Source: Siphonodentalium dalli (taxonomy: Eukaryota; Mollusca; Scaphopoda; Gadilida; Siphonodentaliidae). From it: 64,000 bases of DNA. Shown here in pieces: positions 13,701-28,700 of the stretch (positions are counted from its first letter, which is position 1; each line of letters starts with the position of its first letter). Location: positions 183,564,209 to 183,628,208 of the forward strand of contig CP136064.1 in assembly GCA_032622095.1 (NCBI GenBank), in the 5' to 3' direction. Position numbers and translations under genes: made by a program. The notes beneath the pieces were generated by a model. It was not told the DNA's origin, ran no database searches, and was given only the letters and a program-made list of their open reading frames with translations.

Positions 13701-16700
13701 AAACGGAACTAAAACAAACAAAACGTTTAAATCGGCAATATAATAATAATTTGAGTCGACAGTTTTAAAGCAGTCGGTCGGGACGAGCAGAAACCAACAC
13801 TTTAAAGTATGGCCAAAACGGAAGGCTTCTTTGTTTGATATATTATAATATAATCCTTGTCTGGACATTGAAGACCGCATTTACTTACTCAACGCTGTTA
13901 AACAAAAGGATTCGACCTTGTGTCAACATTTTGTCACTGTTTGACTCGCAGGCGATATATTCATAATTGATTTGTAACACTATAGCATGCATGGCTTATC
14001 GCTTGCTACAGCCGTAGGATAATTTTGGGTTTTATCTTTTGAATCCAGGTGAATCGGGAGATTTCGTTTCCCGATCGGGAGCACTGGAGAAATGACACAA
14101 AGTCGGGAGAGTCCCGCCGAAATCGGGAAAGTAAACAGGTCTGGCCAAGATGATAATGACATCTTATCTTGGGATTACCTTTGTTTCATTCACCAATACA
14201 ATTCTAGTTAAAGAATATGTTGGGCCATTTTACCTAAACATCGAGTTAAGATACAATCAAAAATCGGAGGGCGACTTCACTTCTCCCTGGCGCGACACTA
14301 AGGCGACTTCGAGGGCGACTATTTCGCCCTACTCGCCTGGTAAGCTGAGGCCTGAATGCAGCTAAATGGGAAAGGGTTGCCCAAAAACAAAAACCCTTTG
14401 ATACCATGTAACGCCCAAGCAGAGACTCACTCAAAAAAAATCCAATTTGACACGGACAAACTGAGTACAAATTCAAATTAAAAGAGCCGTAATTCTAGTG
14501 AAAATTGGTGGGCGGAACCCGAATTCAAACTTGACCTGTATTTTGGGCCAGAATTTCATTACATTCAGTTCAGACTAAAGTTATTATCGTGAAACAAAAA
14601 AAGTGAACGGACTGACAGATGGAAGAACCAATAACATAATACGTTCCATATTTAAAAATGGGTGTGAAAAAAAATGGGCGTATGAAAAGCATACCGATCA
14701 TTAGAAAGGCTAATAATGGGACACTTAACCACCATCTGGGACCCATATCATGAAGACCAAATAACAACACTAGAGTCCGTACAGAGGGGAGCTTCTAGAT
14801 ATGCGTGTAATCGATACCATTACACCAGCTCAGTCAGATATGCTTAAAGAAATTGAATGGCAAACACTCTAATGTTGGGAATGGAAACATCTCGGTCTCC
14901 CTCCCTCCCTGGGAATCCAGATGGGCCATCGAGACCTTCATCTCCAGGGAGACCACCAACCGGAGCAAGGCTCACAACACTTTCTGAGATATTCAACAAC
15001 AAAATGATGAACAAAAGTTAACCTTCCACACAATAACATCCAATATACTACTCCTTTTTCCTCAGAGTTCAACCTCTACCTGCAGCTATAACCGCACACT
15101 CTCAGACCATAATCTATTCAAATCCAAAATCACTACCGACATTGTGCAGTCCTTGTAGCGAGACACAAGCTTTGTAAACTATTCTAAGTTCTATCCTGTA
15201 GAAAGTATAATTAGTTTTATTGGTTTTTATTTGTTATCTTTAACAGAAACAACAACAAGACAGTCAATGACTGTGGGTCATTACCAGACTGTAAAGACTG
15301 AGAAGACTGGGACTCTGATGACTACCTGTTCAACAGTCAGTACTGGACAAAATCACTTAAGACAAGTAGTTCTAAACATGGATATAACTAGAGGTTCTCA
15401 GATGAGCAGGGCTCTTCACCTTGAACTTTCTAATTGCACACCAATGACAAATATCCAACCTCTTACCGTTTAAAGAAGACAATCATACCACAGTACTAAG
15501 TTCACAAAAATCCTTTTGCACATCCCTCTTAGGTTGAATTTTACAATTGGTACCAGTACTTCAAGCTCTTAAACTTTTGAAAATTACCAACCTGACACCC
15601 CATTAAGTTAAAATTTGTGGCCAATTCTGTCCAACAGTTTAACCTGAAGTAGGAACATATGGACTGTTGATTTAAAAACATACATGTTGGAAAATCAAAC
15701 CAAACTATGATAACAATTCTAACCTATTTTGGTGTGAACATCTAATCTACAACTAATGTTGTATCAGGTATGAAATTTTCAACTGGTTAAACTTTGATCA
15801 AAGTAGGGGGTCAAAACTCCACCCCCTCTACACTCCCTCCCCATTGCCTCGCCAGGCTGCCTAGAAATCAATATTATTATACCAGTACCAAACAGCATAG
15901 AGGAGAGTTATCTCTGCCCCTATTAGAACAAATGTGAATCCCCAACTATGAGATCCATTCATCTAGTAATATCAATAAACCCCCAATATCCAATATACCC
16001 CCAATTTTTCTTTGAAAAATCAGGGCATGATTTCACCTGGAAAAGTGGTGGTTAAGAAAATAATATTGGAAAATCTACAACAAATGTTGTATCAGGAATG
16101 AAATTTTTTGGTGTGAACATCTAATCTACAACTAATGTTGTATCAGGCATGAACTTTTCAACTGTTTAAATTTTGATTAAAGTAGGGGGTCAAAACTCCA
16201 TCCCCTCTATACTCCCTCTGCATTACCTCAAACATTGCCCATACCCAGGCTGCCTAGAAAACAATATTATTATACCAGTACCTAACAACATAGAGGAGAG
16301 TTAAATCTCTTATATCTGCCCCTATTAGAACAAATGTGAAACCCAATCTATGAGATCCATTCATCTAGTAATATCAATATACCCCCCCCCCCCCAATTTT
16401 TTCTTTGAAAAATCAGGGTATGATTTCACCTGAATAAGTGGTGGTAAAGAAAATAATATTGGAACAGCCCAGCCTGTATTTAGTGTGTCTGACCATTGCA
16501 GAATGAGGTCCTCAAAAGGTGAATTTAATGACACTATTCCGCAAGGTGGGCTAGCATCACAGAATTCACCCTCTGTGGGCCTCTTTTCCTAAAAATGACC
16601 CCATTTGAACAAATCTGAACCCCGATCACCCAAGGTCCCTCCACACCAAATATAAGCTATATAGGGCTACAGGCCCAATGGTTTTTGAGAAGAAATAGTT

Positions 16701-19700
16701 TTAAGAATTACTATGGAGGGAAAGAGTTATGGCCCTGGCTTTGCACCTCTTTGATCTGATGAACTTGTTTGAACAAATCTGATTGTGAGTCACCAAGGTA
16801 ACATGCACACCAAAATATATAAACACATTCGGTCATTAATATGGAGAAGAAAACAATTGTTGATAGACGCATGGATAGACATCCCAACAGACAGGGATAG
16901 CAGGACCGCCTGACAGACAGAAGACAAATACAATCCAATATACCCCCCCCCCCCCCCACCAATGTTTCTTCACCTGGTGAAACAGCCAAGCCTGAATTTA
17001 GTTTGTCTGACATTTGCAGAATGAGGTCCCCAAAAGGTGAATTTAATGACACTATTCCGCAAGGCAGGCTAGCATCAGCAAATTCACCCTTAGTCTGATT
17101 AGGCCTCAACTGCCATGGGAAACCTAGAAACAGATTGAAGTTCTACAGTTGAAGTTGCTGATGCACACCCATTGAGCACCTCAATTATGCATTTAATCTT
17201 CTGCAAATTAGGGGACATAGAAACTAAACAGAAGGGAAAAAGTCAAAAAGTAACTAAAACAAAATATCAATTTGATACTCAAGATACTTCCCAGAAGATG
17301 AGGCCAAAGCAGAATGAGGTCCCTGTATGGTGTATTTGGTGATGCTAGCCTGCTGTACAGGGTAGCAACACTAAATTCACCCTCTGGGGACCTCACTCTG
17401 CAAATGTCAGACACACTAAATTTTAATTTGATTATAACAAGCACCAGTGCTAGTGTTGTTTACACAAACCTGTCCAACAACATTCTAATCTCTAATCTGT
17501 CATTCTGATCTCAATTAATGACCTGACTTTGTCTCTGTGACACTACCAGACTGAGTCTTCTGGCAGTTATAATACTGGCAGGTATACTAGTAATAACTGC
17601 TTCTGGTGAGAGGTAAGTTGTGATATGATATGGGGTGAAGGGGTTTTGGTTGTGGGCAGGGTGGGGGCCTGGGTCATGTGTGGGGGAGGGGGTGATGGAA
17701 AGTTTCTGTGATTTCATTAAAGATTAAAGTTTCATAACTCTGAGGATGTTAAAATGGTGAAGAGTTTTTCAAATTTAATAACATGATTTTAATAATAAAA
17801 TAATTTGTGTGTTAAATTGAGCAAGGAGTTCAATCTGAATTTTTTTTTTAGTTACGTCCCTGGCTCCGCCCACATTTGACCCAGTGACCTCATTTGAACA
17901 AATCTGAATCCCATTCACCCAAGGATCCTTCGTACCAAATATGAACCCATTCGACCTGATGGTACAAGAGAAGAAGTAGTTTTAAGAAATACTATGGAGG
18001 GAAAGAGTTATGGCCCTGTCTTCACAACTATTTGACCCAGTGACCTCATTTGAACAAATCTGAATGTTAGTCACCTAGGGAACATCCACAGCAAATATGA
18101 ACCCAATCGGTCTTATGGATTGGGAGAAGAAGATGTTTAAAGAATTGTTGACAGACGGATGGACGGACGCACTGACGGACGGTACGACGGACGAGGAGTG
18201 ATGACTATAGCTCCACCGGAGACTTCGTCTCAGGAGAGCTAAAAACATTTCAAACATCACATCAAATCAAATTGATAATGTCCGACTCACTAACATCCTC
18301 AGCCAAACCATCTCAGGCTCCACCTACAGTAATGCCCTAAATAATCGACTCTTTAATCACAGCAGAATTATGGGTAACTTTTCAGGATTTCTCACTGAGA
18401 GCTTTCCGATGAATGGCAACAAGCCATATTTCCGACTAAATCATGAAAAGTTACCCATAATTCTGCTGTGGTTAAGGAGTCGATTATTTAGGGCATTACT
18501 GTAACATCAATTGAGTCATACATTTAGGCCTTTGTCGACTGCAAGCTGCTTACCAAAGAAGAAGAACATTAATTGAAGTTATCATCCGGAAACCAAGAAA
18601 AGCCCAATTTCAAAGTCGAAAAAGTTAACTCTGGTAAAAGTGGGTGGATGAAACCGAAGATCAAACTTAGCCTGTATTTTATTGTTGTAAAGCTGCATAC
18701 AAAATTTTATTCCATTCAGTTAAAATTAACTAAAGTTATCATCTGGAAACGTAAATTGAACCCAAATTTCAACAAAGGGCCGTGACTCTAATAGAAATGG
18801 GAGACCAGCCCCCAAAATCAAATGTTACCTTCAGTTTTTTAAAACCAGCATATAAAAATAGCTCCCGTGATAACTGCTCCCGTGAAGCACTGTAATAGTA
18901 TACTGACCCGACTTCCTGGCAAGCCATCCAGACCTCGGTCTCCCTCCCGACCTGGGAATCCAGATGGGCCATCAAGACCTTCATCTCCAGGGAGACCACT
19001 AAATCCGGGTCGACCTATTTCTCCGGGATAACCTGCTATTCCATCCGCTCCCATGTCTCCACCTTCTCCTTTGGGCCCTGGCAAGCCTGAGAATCCGGAC
19101 GGACCCATCTCACCTTTGTAACCTGTAAATACGATAAATAAATAGTAGACTCCTGAAAATGTTTGATATTCAATTTGATGTTAACTCTTTCATGACAGGA
19201 GTTGCGCTGGTGTGGCATTAAAGATCATGTGCCAGTGCTTTCTCCTATATATGCGAGTCCCCCATCGGGGATGTCTCAAATATATAACAATGAACTGGCT
19301 TACAAGGTCAAGGTAAATATTGTTAGATCAATGTATTCTCTTGTATGGGAGACTCATACATATAAGAGAATGCATTGGCTCAGGGTTTTCGCAAAATTTC
19401 AAGAAGCTCAGTCATGGAAAAGATAATCACACAAAAGGTTTGAAATAGCTAAATAGATAAATGATAATGACCGTAAGACATTTCTATTATCGTGGTTGAT
19501 TATAAGGGATATAATTGTACATGTATCTTTTATTTGGATGAAGATGTGGGTCAATGCAAAATAATCTGTTCTGATATTTGTCACAGTGCAGATAGTGCAG
19601 GTCAGCATTTAATATATATATTAACCCTTTCAGTGCCAAGTCCGATTTTTGTATCGACCCATATTTCCTTGAACATTTTTCAAATTTGTTATAATAATGT

Positions 19701-22700
19701 GATACATTGATGGAAAGAGCTCTTAGAGCTCTTTCCATCAATGGGTCGATACAAAAATCGGACTTGGCACTGAAAGGGTTAATGGCTGATTTATAATCAA
19801 AGCTTTCAGCCACTGGCCCTTCCAGTGATGATGTGAAATACACTTTTGGCTAAATATTGTCATAAAGTTATTTCACTTAACCCTTTACCCAACAGAAGGG
19901 CCCTGTGCCAATGCATTCTCTTATATATGAGAGGCGACCTATGGTCGACTCGCATATATAAGATAATGCATTGGCACAGGGCATAACTGTAACTATCACA
20001 ATGTGGTCAAGGAGCCGGTTCCAATGATATCCATATTTGTATGGTTCTATTGAGACAGACCGAAGATATTTTAGGCTGTTGAAGCTTTATTTGGCCGGTT
20101 TTGGCCGGTTTGTTGGGTAAAGGGTTAATGACAATCGGTTGTTGCATGTCAAAGCTGCCCATCATTAACTCTTTCGCTGCCACCCCGCCACACGGACATA
20201 CTCCCCAGTGCCAAGCATTCTGGGTGTAAATACAAGTATTTTATGTATATGTGGGTAATGCAATGACTATCGGGTAATTATCGGTGTATTTAGTTGAAAC
20301 TTCGCATGTGGGTATATATGACGATGACCTATCACCTGCCCCGACGTGGAGACACATTCAAGGTCATAGGGGTCACGTGCCATTGGCGGCCATCTTGGAT
20401 TTGCTTTAATTTATGTTTTTCGGTAAATTTTTTCAATTCATATATGATTAAATGTTTGTTTTTTGTTCTAGTGTTCTATCCCATTAATTAATGTTTCACC
20501 AGTTAATCATATTCCGGCTACTATTCCGTATTTTGCACCGACCTCATTCCGACAGAATTTTTGAACGCTAAACTGATCAGCAGAAAGGAGGCCGCCAAGT
20601 CAATTATGATGTTTATTTTCCACTCATATATCGCATCCCACCAAAAGTTAATTTGTGAATGGTATATTCTGGCTCGGACTGTACGCATAGAACTTCAGGA
20701 GTAGCATGACTTTGACTGACCTTTCTTCTAAATTGTCCGCGCACACCAGCACTCTACATAAAATAAATGAACCCCCGTTGTAATGCAACAAAACAATATA
20801 ATTACGACCCGTAAACCAGGTGCACCCCGAACTCGCATAAAAGCGTATTTGGCAGCGACTGGGTAACTCGCATTTATGCGAGTTTGGCATCGAAAGAGTT
20901 AAGTTAGATATTCACATTGACGCAGGGTTATCTTTTCCGTTGCAAGTGTCAAGTTTTAGAATCCATGAGTTCTCTTTTATAAGTCTATGTTGCTTTTCCC
21001 CTGTCTACTACTGAAATAATCATATCATTATCAGAATGTTCAGTCGCATTAATAGGCTGGTAAACAGGCTTTTCTGGATGCAGTCGAATGTCCTGGGAGT
21101 GCTCTCCCAATATGATGGCTGTCTCTCTGTTTCCCTAACATTTCCACACATTGACAACTTTTGCATGAGAGTACATGTACACCAAATTTCGTGTTTTACA
21201 ATTCACATTGTTCTTAACATTGAAATATGTATCACCTACAATAATTCATTACCATTTGAACTGTCTGTGCCTCAGAAGATGCCCATAGAGAAATAGAAAA
21301 CAGCTGAAATCATATAAAGTTTACCCCCCTTTGGCTCCCAGAATACATCAGAATTCAAACTAAAATGTGTTTTCAATGGAAGGGGAATAACGCTATCTAT
21401 AATATTTAGAGTTATTCCCCCTTCATTGAATATAATTCAATTTGAACTACAATCCAGATGAAGAAAAAAACATGTCAGTAACTCAGCAAAAACAACATGT
21501 TCACAGTTTATTACACTGGACAAGTTGATAATACGTGTACAATGTTTTGGTATATAATATGGCATATATTTTATATATGTGATCTGGGGGTTCGAAAATT
21601 AAGTGGGCCTTTAAGCAACTTGTACTTACCTTTGAAACCTGGCAATCCAGGATGACCTTTTGGACCTTTATAGCCACTTATACCCATTGCACCATGAACT
21701 TTAATGTTAGGTGGTGTGGAGTCGCCCTTCTCTCCTATAATCAGAATAAATAGGAACAATATATCATCCGGACAACAAAATAATCAGAAAATTTAAGTAG
21801 AAACGGTGCATATCTCCATCAGAAACAATTGGACCGGACAAAAATTCAAACTTGACCTGAATATGTTATGTGGTTAATTAATCCACTAATTAATTTTTGA
21901 GTTTTCAGATAAATTCAACTTGAGTTATCATATGGACAACAAAATTATCAGCAAATTCTAAGTAAAAAACAGGCATATTAAACTCCATTAGAAATGGTCG
22001 GATTGGACCAAAATTTTAACTTGACAGGGACTTTACCAAGTTTTATAATATTCTATCAAATATTATTTAAGTTAACATTCGGAATAAGATTCCAAATGTC
22101 ATTGACTCATGCAGTGCCAACATTATGTATACTTCCGCAATCAAAGAACCATGATATTGGGGTCAGGGTCTGCGCTACTCTACTCTAGCTAACGCCTGCA
22201 GAGATCATATTCCACCAGTACAAAACCTGGAAACTTTTTGGAGTTTTGACACGGAACCTTACAAAGTCGAATAAAAGGTCAGCCGACCACAGTGTCCCCC
22301 CAAAACGTGGCAAGTCGACGCCGCTTTGTTAAAGAAATTTAAAAAAATGTTGAAAGGGTTAATAATTCCGGAAAGAAATAATTTCTCCAAAATGTGGGTA
22401 ACAATACTCTGAAGTTTCAAATATCTACGATCAAAACTGTAGGAGGAGTTGACTACACCATGAAGGTACCCTCATACAGAAAATTATAAAAAATGTTTTT
22501 CAAAGTCGAAAAGCCCATAACTCTGAGAATAATCATCGGATCAAACTCAAATACGAACTTGACCTCTATTTTGATATCAATGACTCACAATTTTTTTTTC
22601 AATTGAACAGTCCAAACTTGAGTTATCATCCGGAAACCAAAGAAAAAAGAAGATGGACGGACGGCTGCACGCACGGCTGGACGGACGCGGCTGATTACAA

Positions 22701-25700
22701 TAGTCCTCCGAAAATTTCGGGGGACAAAAATAACGCGGGAATATACATTTCTTAGTTATTACCTGTTCCTTAATAATGTAATTCACTGTAGGTGAAGGTT
22801 CCAACTTGAAATTACACGATTTAAGTGACTTTGTGATAGACTCCTGCACATATTTTGTTTGCGGTCGAACCGAATATCAAATCGAATAACATTAACATTC
22901 GTGAATCAAACTAAATATCAAATCAAATATAATCAACGATCGATCATGGGGCAAGCAAGCTCTTAACTAATCATACTTTAAAGCGGGTAAACTCGATTTT
23001 ATTGCACAGGTGACTGCCAAATGATCGCATTTATCAACTGTTTATGAAAAAGAACAGTACATCAATAAACATTGTCGCAACAACGGGATCGTTGCCAACT
23101 GATGGAACCGATGTGCTAGTCATTATAACCTACCTGATATCCGATATACACAATTTATTGTGGCCATTTGTTATGACTAGAATTGTGACATGTGTATGGG
23201 AATGGAAAAAATGCACTTTTATCCCATAGAAAATGGAAAGGGCGGGTACTGTGGGGTTGTGGGGAAGTGCAAATTAAGCTGGTATGGTTTGATTGACAGT
23301 GATTCTGTATGAAACATATTGTATAGTAACTCAAGTTAAACAAAATGCTTTAAAGTTTGTAACACACGTTGCGTTGCATGATTGACAATACATGCTTGGA
23401 AAATTCTTCCTATGTATTATAACTCAGAGCAACTATTTTTATATTTGCAAATTACGGAATGGGACAGGGCTTACGCGACAGCTGTCATTTTACATATATA
23501 TATATATAACCATGTAAATGTATTTCATGTGCGACATGCTGATGTTCCAACCTTCCGAATAATAAGAACATAGCAATCACTGTGGAGCAGCTTGTTGAGC
23601 AATCATGCCTGTCCGACTGAATCCACTAGAGAATGCGATTATTCCAGTTCAACTTCAATGACGTCTAACATTGACTTCCAACGGGACGCGTTTTGGCGAC
23701 TAGATTTTGACAAATAAAACTATTCACTTCAGACAAGTCAAGTACTTTATAATTAAGATATTAGGACTTTAGAAGTTGATCAAGCATAATTAGTTCACAA
23801 TTCAAATAGTGTACAATCAGTTTCCTTTTGTTATCGGTATTAAAGTAAATTTTTGGTGACTGTTAGTTGAAACATTTAACAAAGAACCGTTAGGAATGCC
23901 TATATCGTTTAGGTCAGGATATTCGACCCTTTTTTAACCGAATACGAATCGAATATCGATACCGAATCAAATATTCGCAGGACCCTACTTAATGAGCGAT
24001 TTTGCTTTGCGTTGCTCACAGTTATGGAATTTCTCCTGGGTAATTAATTCAATGTTTATTGCTAAATCAACTCACAATAGTCACAGAGAGCAATCTTGAG
24101 CTGGGACTACCCCCAAATGTGAAGTAGATTATTGAGGAACAAGTAGTAACAAATAAATAAATAAATATTTTCCATGCCTTGTTTGTTCAATGTTATAAAA
24201 TCAAAAAGTTCCCAGGTTTTACTGGTGGAACATGATCTCTATGGGCGTTAGCCAGGGTAGAGATTCGTGGCATGATCTAACACTAGCCACAAGATTCCCC
24301 TCCTTAATTTTTTGGGCATTTTTGAATTTGTTTAGCCATTTTTCAGAAACTTTGACTATATTGAAAGAAATAATAAAAAGCGAAGCAAGAGAATAAATTC
24401 ATATCCGAAAACAAAATAACTGATAAATTTCGAGATGAGAAAATTGACACTACATAAATGCAGCATGAAATCTGCAGCTGTATTACAGTAAACTATGTCT
24501 AGCAACTATGGAATACCCACATAAATGTGCCCTGTTTTGACTAGTGTTTGGTGTCGTGTTATATTGAAATCATAAAGTAGTAAATTATTAAAGTAGTAAA
24601 TTAATAGATTTTGATGATGGGAGCTGCAGCATTAAAAACTATGTGCCAGTGCATTCTCTTATATATAGGGAACCTCGCATATATAAGAGAAAGCACTGGC
24701 TTGCAAGGTCAAGGTAAATATTATTAGGCCAATGCATTCTCTTAAATATGCGAGGTGCCTTATGGGAGACTCGCATATTTAAGAGATTGGAATGGCACAG
24801 GGTTTTCGCAAAATATCAGAAAGATTATGAAAGGTTTAAGAGTGGCTAGTCATTCTTTCGTTAAGTAAACATTTGTGACTGCTGGTAAATTGTTACCCAA
24901 ACATACACAGGCCAGCAACTACTGAATAACTCTTTAACAAATATAAGGCCAAAGATAATAAATTATTTGAGTCTCACAGACAATTTTTTATTCTGAAATC
25001 AATGAGGGAGGGAGGACTATATATATATTTTTTCAGATGAACAGGGATGTGATCATAATTCCAGCCCAAAGTGCCAAGTTTAGCATGCAAGTGCACTATA
25101 TAATATAGTACATGATAATATGTATATATTCTACATACACAATCATCTTCATTTACCTTTGGGTCCGAATGGGCCTGGGAGACCATCCATACCCCGAAGA
25201 CCTATAGATCCAGGCAGTCCGTCAATTCCAGGGAATGATTCCCCACCGCCACCTTTAGCACCCTTCAAACCGGGAAATCCTGGAAGTCCATCTAATCCAT
25301 CCCGACCATAATCTCCATCTTTACCCTTGAAAATACAACAAATTCAGTTACCTTCATAGTACAGATTTCAAGTATTCATTTTGCAGAATTTTTTTTTGGC
25401 AATTTCGGGAAAATATAAGACATTATATAAGGAATTATTCGCCCAGATACTGGTTATTTGGCTTTTCTGCACATCGATAAGATAAGTATCCCTATCTCTA
25501 ATGCTTTCTTTACTAAATGGTTTATCCAGTTATAAAGAATATAATGAAATAGTCTGTTATATAAAATTCATCTGGAGGGATGTTCAGGTGATAAAAGCAG
25601 ACAACAGATAGACAAAAAGCTACCGGTACCACAATATTCTTTGGTGGCAAATGTTCAGCTAATAAGTTCAACAAATGGCCTATGGTTGTTTGTTGAACTA

Positions 25701-28700
25701 AAGTAATGCCCTACTCTCGGGGAGAGCTTTCCGATGAATGGCAACAAGCCATATTTCCGACTAAATCCTGAAAAGTTACCCATAATTCTGCTGTGGTTAT
25801 GGAGTCGATTACTTAGGGCATTACTGTACTCGTCAGTTAGTATTTGTAAAGAAAGGGTTAAACTGGATAATAGAATGAATACTGTACTCATATTTAAATT
25901 CGCACAGTTCTATTTTTCGCTCAGTTTTGAATTCGCGCAATTTGAATTCGCGCACCGTGCTGCACGAATTCAAAACTGAGAAAACTATTTTCGTGAAAAA
26001 CTTGTATCTGGTGACAGTTTCAGTACTTAATGGTTCATGAAGGTACATGTCTATATTAACCCTTTCAGTGCCAAGTCTGATTTTTGTATCAACCCATATT
26101 TCCTTGATAATTTTTCAAATTTATTGATTATAATACCGGTAATGTGATACATTGATGGAAAACATTGACATTGAGTTTATTGTAATTGCATTGACATTTT
26201 GTTGGAAGATGTGTGATTATATGCTCCAAACAATCATTATGATATTCAAATGCATGGTTATGGATATCATTGAAATGATCTCAAAAGAAGTAAAACCATA
26301 ACCGCGTAATCATTATTTAGCTGCATGTATTTCAAATAGTTGTGTTGACATACATGTATTTAACACAGGTTGTATGACCACGATGTCACTCCAGTGTTGT
26401 GGATATAGACAAGTAGTTTCGTGTTCCTTCGTCAAGGAATATGTATATATTTATTGCAAGCATTGTAATATCGAACATGTTACCATGATTTACATAAGAA
26501 TAATGCCCACGGAAATATAATTGTCAATTCAGTACAACCTTCCATAATGTATGTAACTGATATATATATATGTACAGCCCTTTGAGTATCCCTGTTGTTT
26601 GGTATAAACTCAGGAGTATGTCGTACTATTTTGCGCTCAGTTTTAAATTTGTGCACCCATAGGTGTGCGAAAAATAGTACTGCACGAATTTAAATACGAG
26701 TAAGCTATATCACCAAATTGAGTTATCTCAACAATATTCTTGCCTAAAGACAGAGCAAAATTATCAGTTGTCATTCTGTTATGAAATATACAGATACTCT
26801 ATGATCTGTTTAAAGAGAGAGCCATCATGGTGGAACAGCATAGTTAAAATAGCTCAATCCGGGATGTTCCTCTTGGTGCACAACTCCGACTAAGGATGTA
26901 ACCATTACATGTTTCACGCACATTCTCTATAACTCTGCTGTCAAGGGTGATGGGGGACATGATGATTTGAACGTGGTATTGTAGCCAATCAGTTTGCTTG
27001 TTACCATCGGGTGTGGGGACAACCTCTATTCACCATCTATGATTAAAAGATGATGAATTATTGGTGACTTTCACCATCTATGATTAAAAGATGATGAATT
27101 ATTGGTGACTTTCACCATCTATGATTAAAAGATGATGAATTATTGGTGACTTTCACCATCTATGATTAAAAGATGATGAATTATTGGAGACTTTCACCAT
27201 CTATGATTAAATGATGATGAATTATTGGTGACTTTCACCATCTATGATTAAAAGATGATGAACTATTGGTGACTTTCACCATCTATGATTAAATGATGAT
27301 GAATTATTGGTGAATAACACCAAATATTTCAGAATTCCAAACTGACCTTTGGTCCAAATTCACCAGGTAGACCAGCGGGACCTCGGCGACCAGTCTCTCC
27401 CATTCCACCATTCCTCCCATATTCTCCAGGGAATCCTGCTGATCCAGGGTCTCCATTCCGCCCGCGGTAGACATCCATGTCCCTTGGGAAAATAACTTCT
27501 CCAGAGAAACCCTTCAATCCTTCTGGACCCCTTGGTCCTTGTTTGCCAGGTAAACCCTATTAAAGATAAAAGTGTAATTATTACGAGAGGCTGATCACGA
27601 TCGGCAGAAGTTTAACCTATACCTTGGCGATAGCGATTAGCTATAACTGATAATTGGTCAAATATATGATCACAGTAATCCATATATCAGTACCTAACTT
27701 AAAATCAAAAGCTCAAATAATTTGTCTTGAGCGGTTAAAGTATTTGGGGTGGGGGAGGAGTCGTTTTAAATCTCATAACTCTGTCCCTATTCACACAAGG
27801 ACCTCTCACTGTGAGATCCAATGGTTTAGCCATTAATCAATTTGACAGATAGGATAAACAATTATCCAGCCAGCAGGTTGTTTATCTTTACCTTCATACA
27901 ACCACCCCCTAGAGCTCTGTAACATATGTCATTAATAACATATTTCGCTTGGAATGACATCTATTAAAGGTACTCTCATATACTCTGGATATTGGATGTT
28001 CACATGATAATTTATTGATATCATTATATTACATGCAACTATTGCAATAAAATCTTCATATTTTCAAAACAGGACATTACACCTAATTAATGGTATACAA
28101 CTAAAACAAATTAGTGTCAATGAAAATTTTTGTTTTTAATTAAATAATTTTGTTATTATTATAAAAGTTTTAAAACATTTTTTGTGTGTTAAATTGAGCG
28201 AGGAGTTCAATCTAAAAAAAAAAAATTTAAATAAAAATTTCGAATTTATTGTGATTCTTTTGAGAAAACATTACTCACAGACGAGATTGTTTGCAAAAAT
28301 GCTTACTTTTATATAACTTTATAGCAATTTATGCGTTTATTCAATGTTGGGTCAGACCATTTGCCATGGCAGAATTCTCCTCGTGACAACTCATACTATA
28401 TGGGTGATCATCCATAGTCTATAAATCTTCTAGAAATTTTTGGTAGATATCACCAAATTGCGACCGGTTGCCATAGCAACATATTTTCAGAAATTATGCC
28501 TTTGTGGGCTGTAATTTCGCTATATGACGATATGTTTGCGATATTTGAATCAAATATAAATGATTTCCAAAGTTAACTGATCCATGAATATTTTGCCAAC
28601 ATCTGGAACTAGCCATGCTTGAAAATCACCCAATACCGACAGAGGGCGCCATTCAAAATGGCCGTCAAAGCCACGTTTTCTAACGTTAAAATGTTTACTT

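Noticed and set aside
20813-20860. Short minus-strand Arg-Gly-Ala-Pro-Gly reading as a small collagen exon
   Set aside because: Only one or two triplets, inside a TTAA-bounded element, and no splice sites in phase.
22865-23995. hAT-like element suggested by 'cgaatat'-rich stretches
   Set aside because: The two stretches are not inverted copies and no 8-base flank duplication was found.
25120-25311. Plus-strand Pro-Gly-rich ORFs over the exons (also 40176-40391)
   Set aside because: They are antisense readings of the minus-strand collagen exons; the splice sites and phase agree only on the minus strand.
27031-27317. Possible CRISPR-like array
   Set aside because: Units are contiguous at exactly 41 bases with no unique spacers; it is a eukaryotic minisatellite.
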